NCBI GenBank assembly: GCA_015232735.1
Contig: JADFZC010000159.1
Span: 1-6,216 of the forward strand
Origin: Oligoflexales bacterium
Lineage (GTDB): Bacteria; Bdellovibrionota; Oligoflexia; Oligoflexales; Oligoflexaceae
Direction: 5' to 3'
DNA: 6,216 nt
The position numbers and the translations under genes were made by a program. Below, piece after piece: positions 5,774-6,216 of this stretch (position 1 is the first letter of the stretch; each line of letters begins with the position of its first letter). The notes beneath the pieces are model-generated. The model had not been told where the DNA came from. It did no database searches and was given only the letters and a program-made list of their open reading frames with translations.

Positions 5774-6115
5774 TATTTGTCTCCTCTTTCGATATTCATT
5801 CCGGATTAGGTATTAAACGCCCCGACACCGGGAACGTTTTTTTTCAACAAAGATGCCGTTTTTCTGCAAGATAAATGCCAGGCTATAAAAGTAATTAATA
5901 TAATAAGTTATTTATTGCCATGGATGTCCAAATATTTTTCAGGCTGAAAATGAAATCTTCCGCCGGACCGAATCTGCGGACAAATGAACTTGGAGGGACC
6001 GTAATTTCTGAGAATGACAGGTGTACTCTAAGAACAGTTATTAATATTTCTTCAGGACAAGTCATAAACTCCAATAGTCAACCTCTCATTTTGGCTGTTG
6101 ACAAGCTGTCTAGGC
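5774..6115. other. Non-coding gap upstream of the hydrolase gene
   Basis: These 342 bp separate two leftward genes. They hold the hydrolase ribosome-binding site, a terminator-like hairpin at 5815-5844 and a very AT-rich stretch (about 5885-5915) where the leftward hydrolase promoter probably lies; no single -35/-10 pair stands out. A plus-strand open frame at 5920-6144 lacks a ribosome-binding site and runs into the right-edge gene on the other strand, so I do not call it. I see nothing else in 5920-6115. Confidence 0.5.
5815..5844 (+). terminator. Terminator-like hairpin with T8 tract
   Basis: AAACG (5815-5819) pairs with CGTTT (5835-5839), and CCCG (5821-5824) with CGGG (5829-5832), around an ACAC loop with a small internal bulge. 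On the plus strand eight Ts (5837-5844) follow or overlap the stem, like an intrinsic terminator. No plus-strand gene lies just before it. Read leftward, it has only TTT after the stem and would sit in the hydrolase leader or end read-through from the right-edge gene. It may be bidirectional; its function is unsure. Confidence 0.35.
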
Positions 6116-6216
6116 TTAAGGGGTCGTCGATGTTTTTGGTTTAGTTGTCGAAGCTGTTGTCGAAGCCGGTGTCGAAGCAGTTGTTGAAGCCGGTGTCGAA
6201 GCAGTTGTTGAAGCCG
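6116..6216 (-). CDS. C-terminal end of a protein with AST(T/P) repeats (5' part missing)
   Basis: Only the last 32 codons and the TAA stop (6116-6118) are in the window. The visible sequence is six Ala-Ser-Thr-(Thr/Pro) tetrapeptides in the order TT, TP, TT, TP, TT, TT, followed by KPKTSTTP. Such Thr/Ser/Pro/Ala tails are extended and disordered and occur as linkers or wall-spanning spacers in surface proteins. The neighbouring proteins have similar low-complexity segments, which supports this strand over the plus strand, where the same DNA would read VVEA/GVEA repeats but has no ATG, GTG or TTG start after the in-frame stop at 6117-6119. Function cannot be judged without the missing part. 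Confidence 0.65.
   Translation of the reverse strand, partial: ASTTASTPASTTASTPASTTASTTKPKTSTTP
6143..6214 (-). repeat. Tandem 12-bp coding repeat, six units, some paired as 24-bp units
   Basis: On the minus strand the unit is GCTTCGACAACT with variants GCTTCAACAACT and GCTTCGACACCG. Six units run from 6143 to 6214 and the array continues past the right edge. The 24-bp pair at 6179-6202 starts again, identically, at 6203, showing recent duplication of a two-unit block. The repeat keeps the reading frame, giving AST(T/P) tetrapeptides. Confidence 0.9.

Noticed and set aside
5920..6144. Plus-strand open frame of 74 codons
   Set aside because: No ribosome-binding site, no recognisable features, and it runs antisense into the AST-repeat coding sequence.
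6143..6216. The terminal tandem repeat as a CRISPR array
   Set aside because: Units are 12 bp with no spacers between them and keep a reading frame, so this is a coding minisatellite.

Overview
The window looks like a chromosomal stretch from a Gram-negative, outer-membrane bacterium. Two of the encoded proteins are lipoproteins, and two more carry ordinary Sec-type signal peptides. I cannot place the organism precisely. A dispersed palindromic repeat in the GTCATxCTGAxCGAAG style and several lipoproteins with long Ser/Thr/Lys/Asp/Pro-rich linkers suggest an environmental lineage, perhaps deltaproteobacteria-like. That placement is inference, and no marker gene is present.

Layout, left to right. 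(1) 1-549, minus strand: 5' part of a gene for an exported protein of a conserved family without a function I can name. (2) 728-1357, minus: an exported pentapeptide-repeat protein; its start is re-called here well inside the longest open frame. (3) 1401-1546: a MITE-like unit with a long imperfect palindrome, imperfect terminal inverted repeats and perfect 13-bp flanking direct repeats. (4) 1685-2620, minus: a lipoprotein with a long disordered linker and a zinc-metallopeptidase domain (HEFAH plus downstream Glu). (5) 2621-3011: a divergent, AT-rich regulatory region with candidate promoters, a 12-bp direct repeat and an operator-like palindrome. (6) 3012-4010, plus: a GH16 family endo-glucanase with a linker but no visible signal peptide. 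(7) 4121-5773, minus, convergent with the glucanase: a lipase-like alpha/beta-hydrolase lipoprotein with a disordered C-terminal tail of about 105 residues. (8) 5774-6115: non-coding, with one terminator-like hairpin. (9) 6116-6216, minus: the 3' end of another gene, whose product ends in tandem AST(T/P) tetrapeptides encoded by a 12-bp DNA repeat.

The genes do not form an obvious pathway or tight operon. They share a destination: every complete minus-strand product is exported, and four of the six proteins carry low-complexity linkers or tails. The region reads as an accessory secretome or surface-protein neighbourhood (peptidase, glucanase, esterase/lipase, repeat protein). I see no clear evidence for a new defence, CRISPR or biosynthetic system. 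The MITE-like element and the glucanase that seems to lack an export signal are the points most worth a second look.
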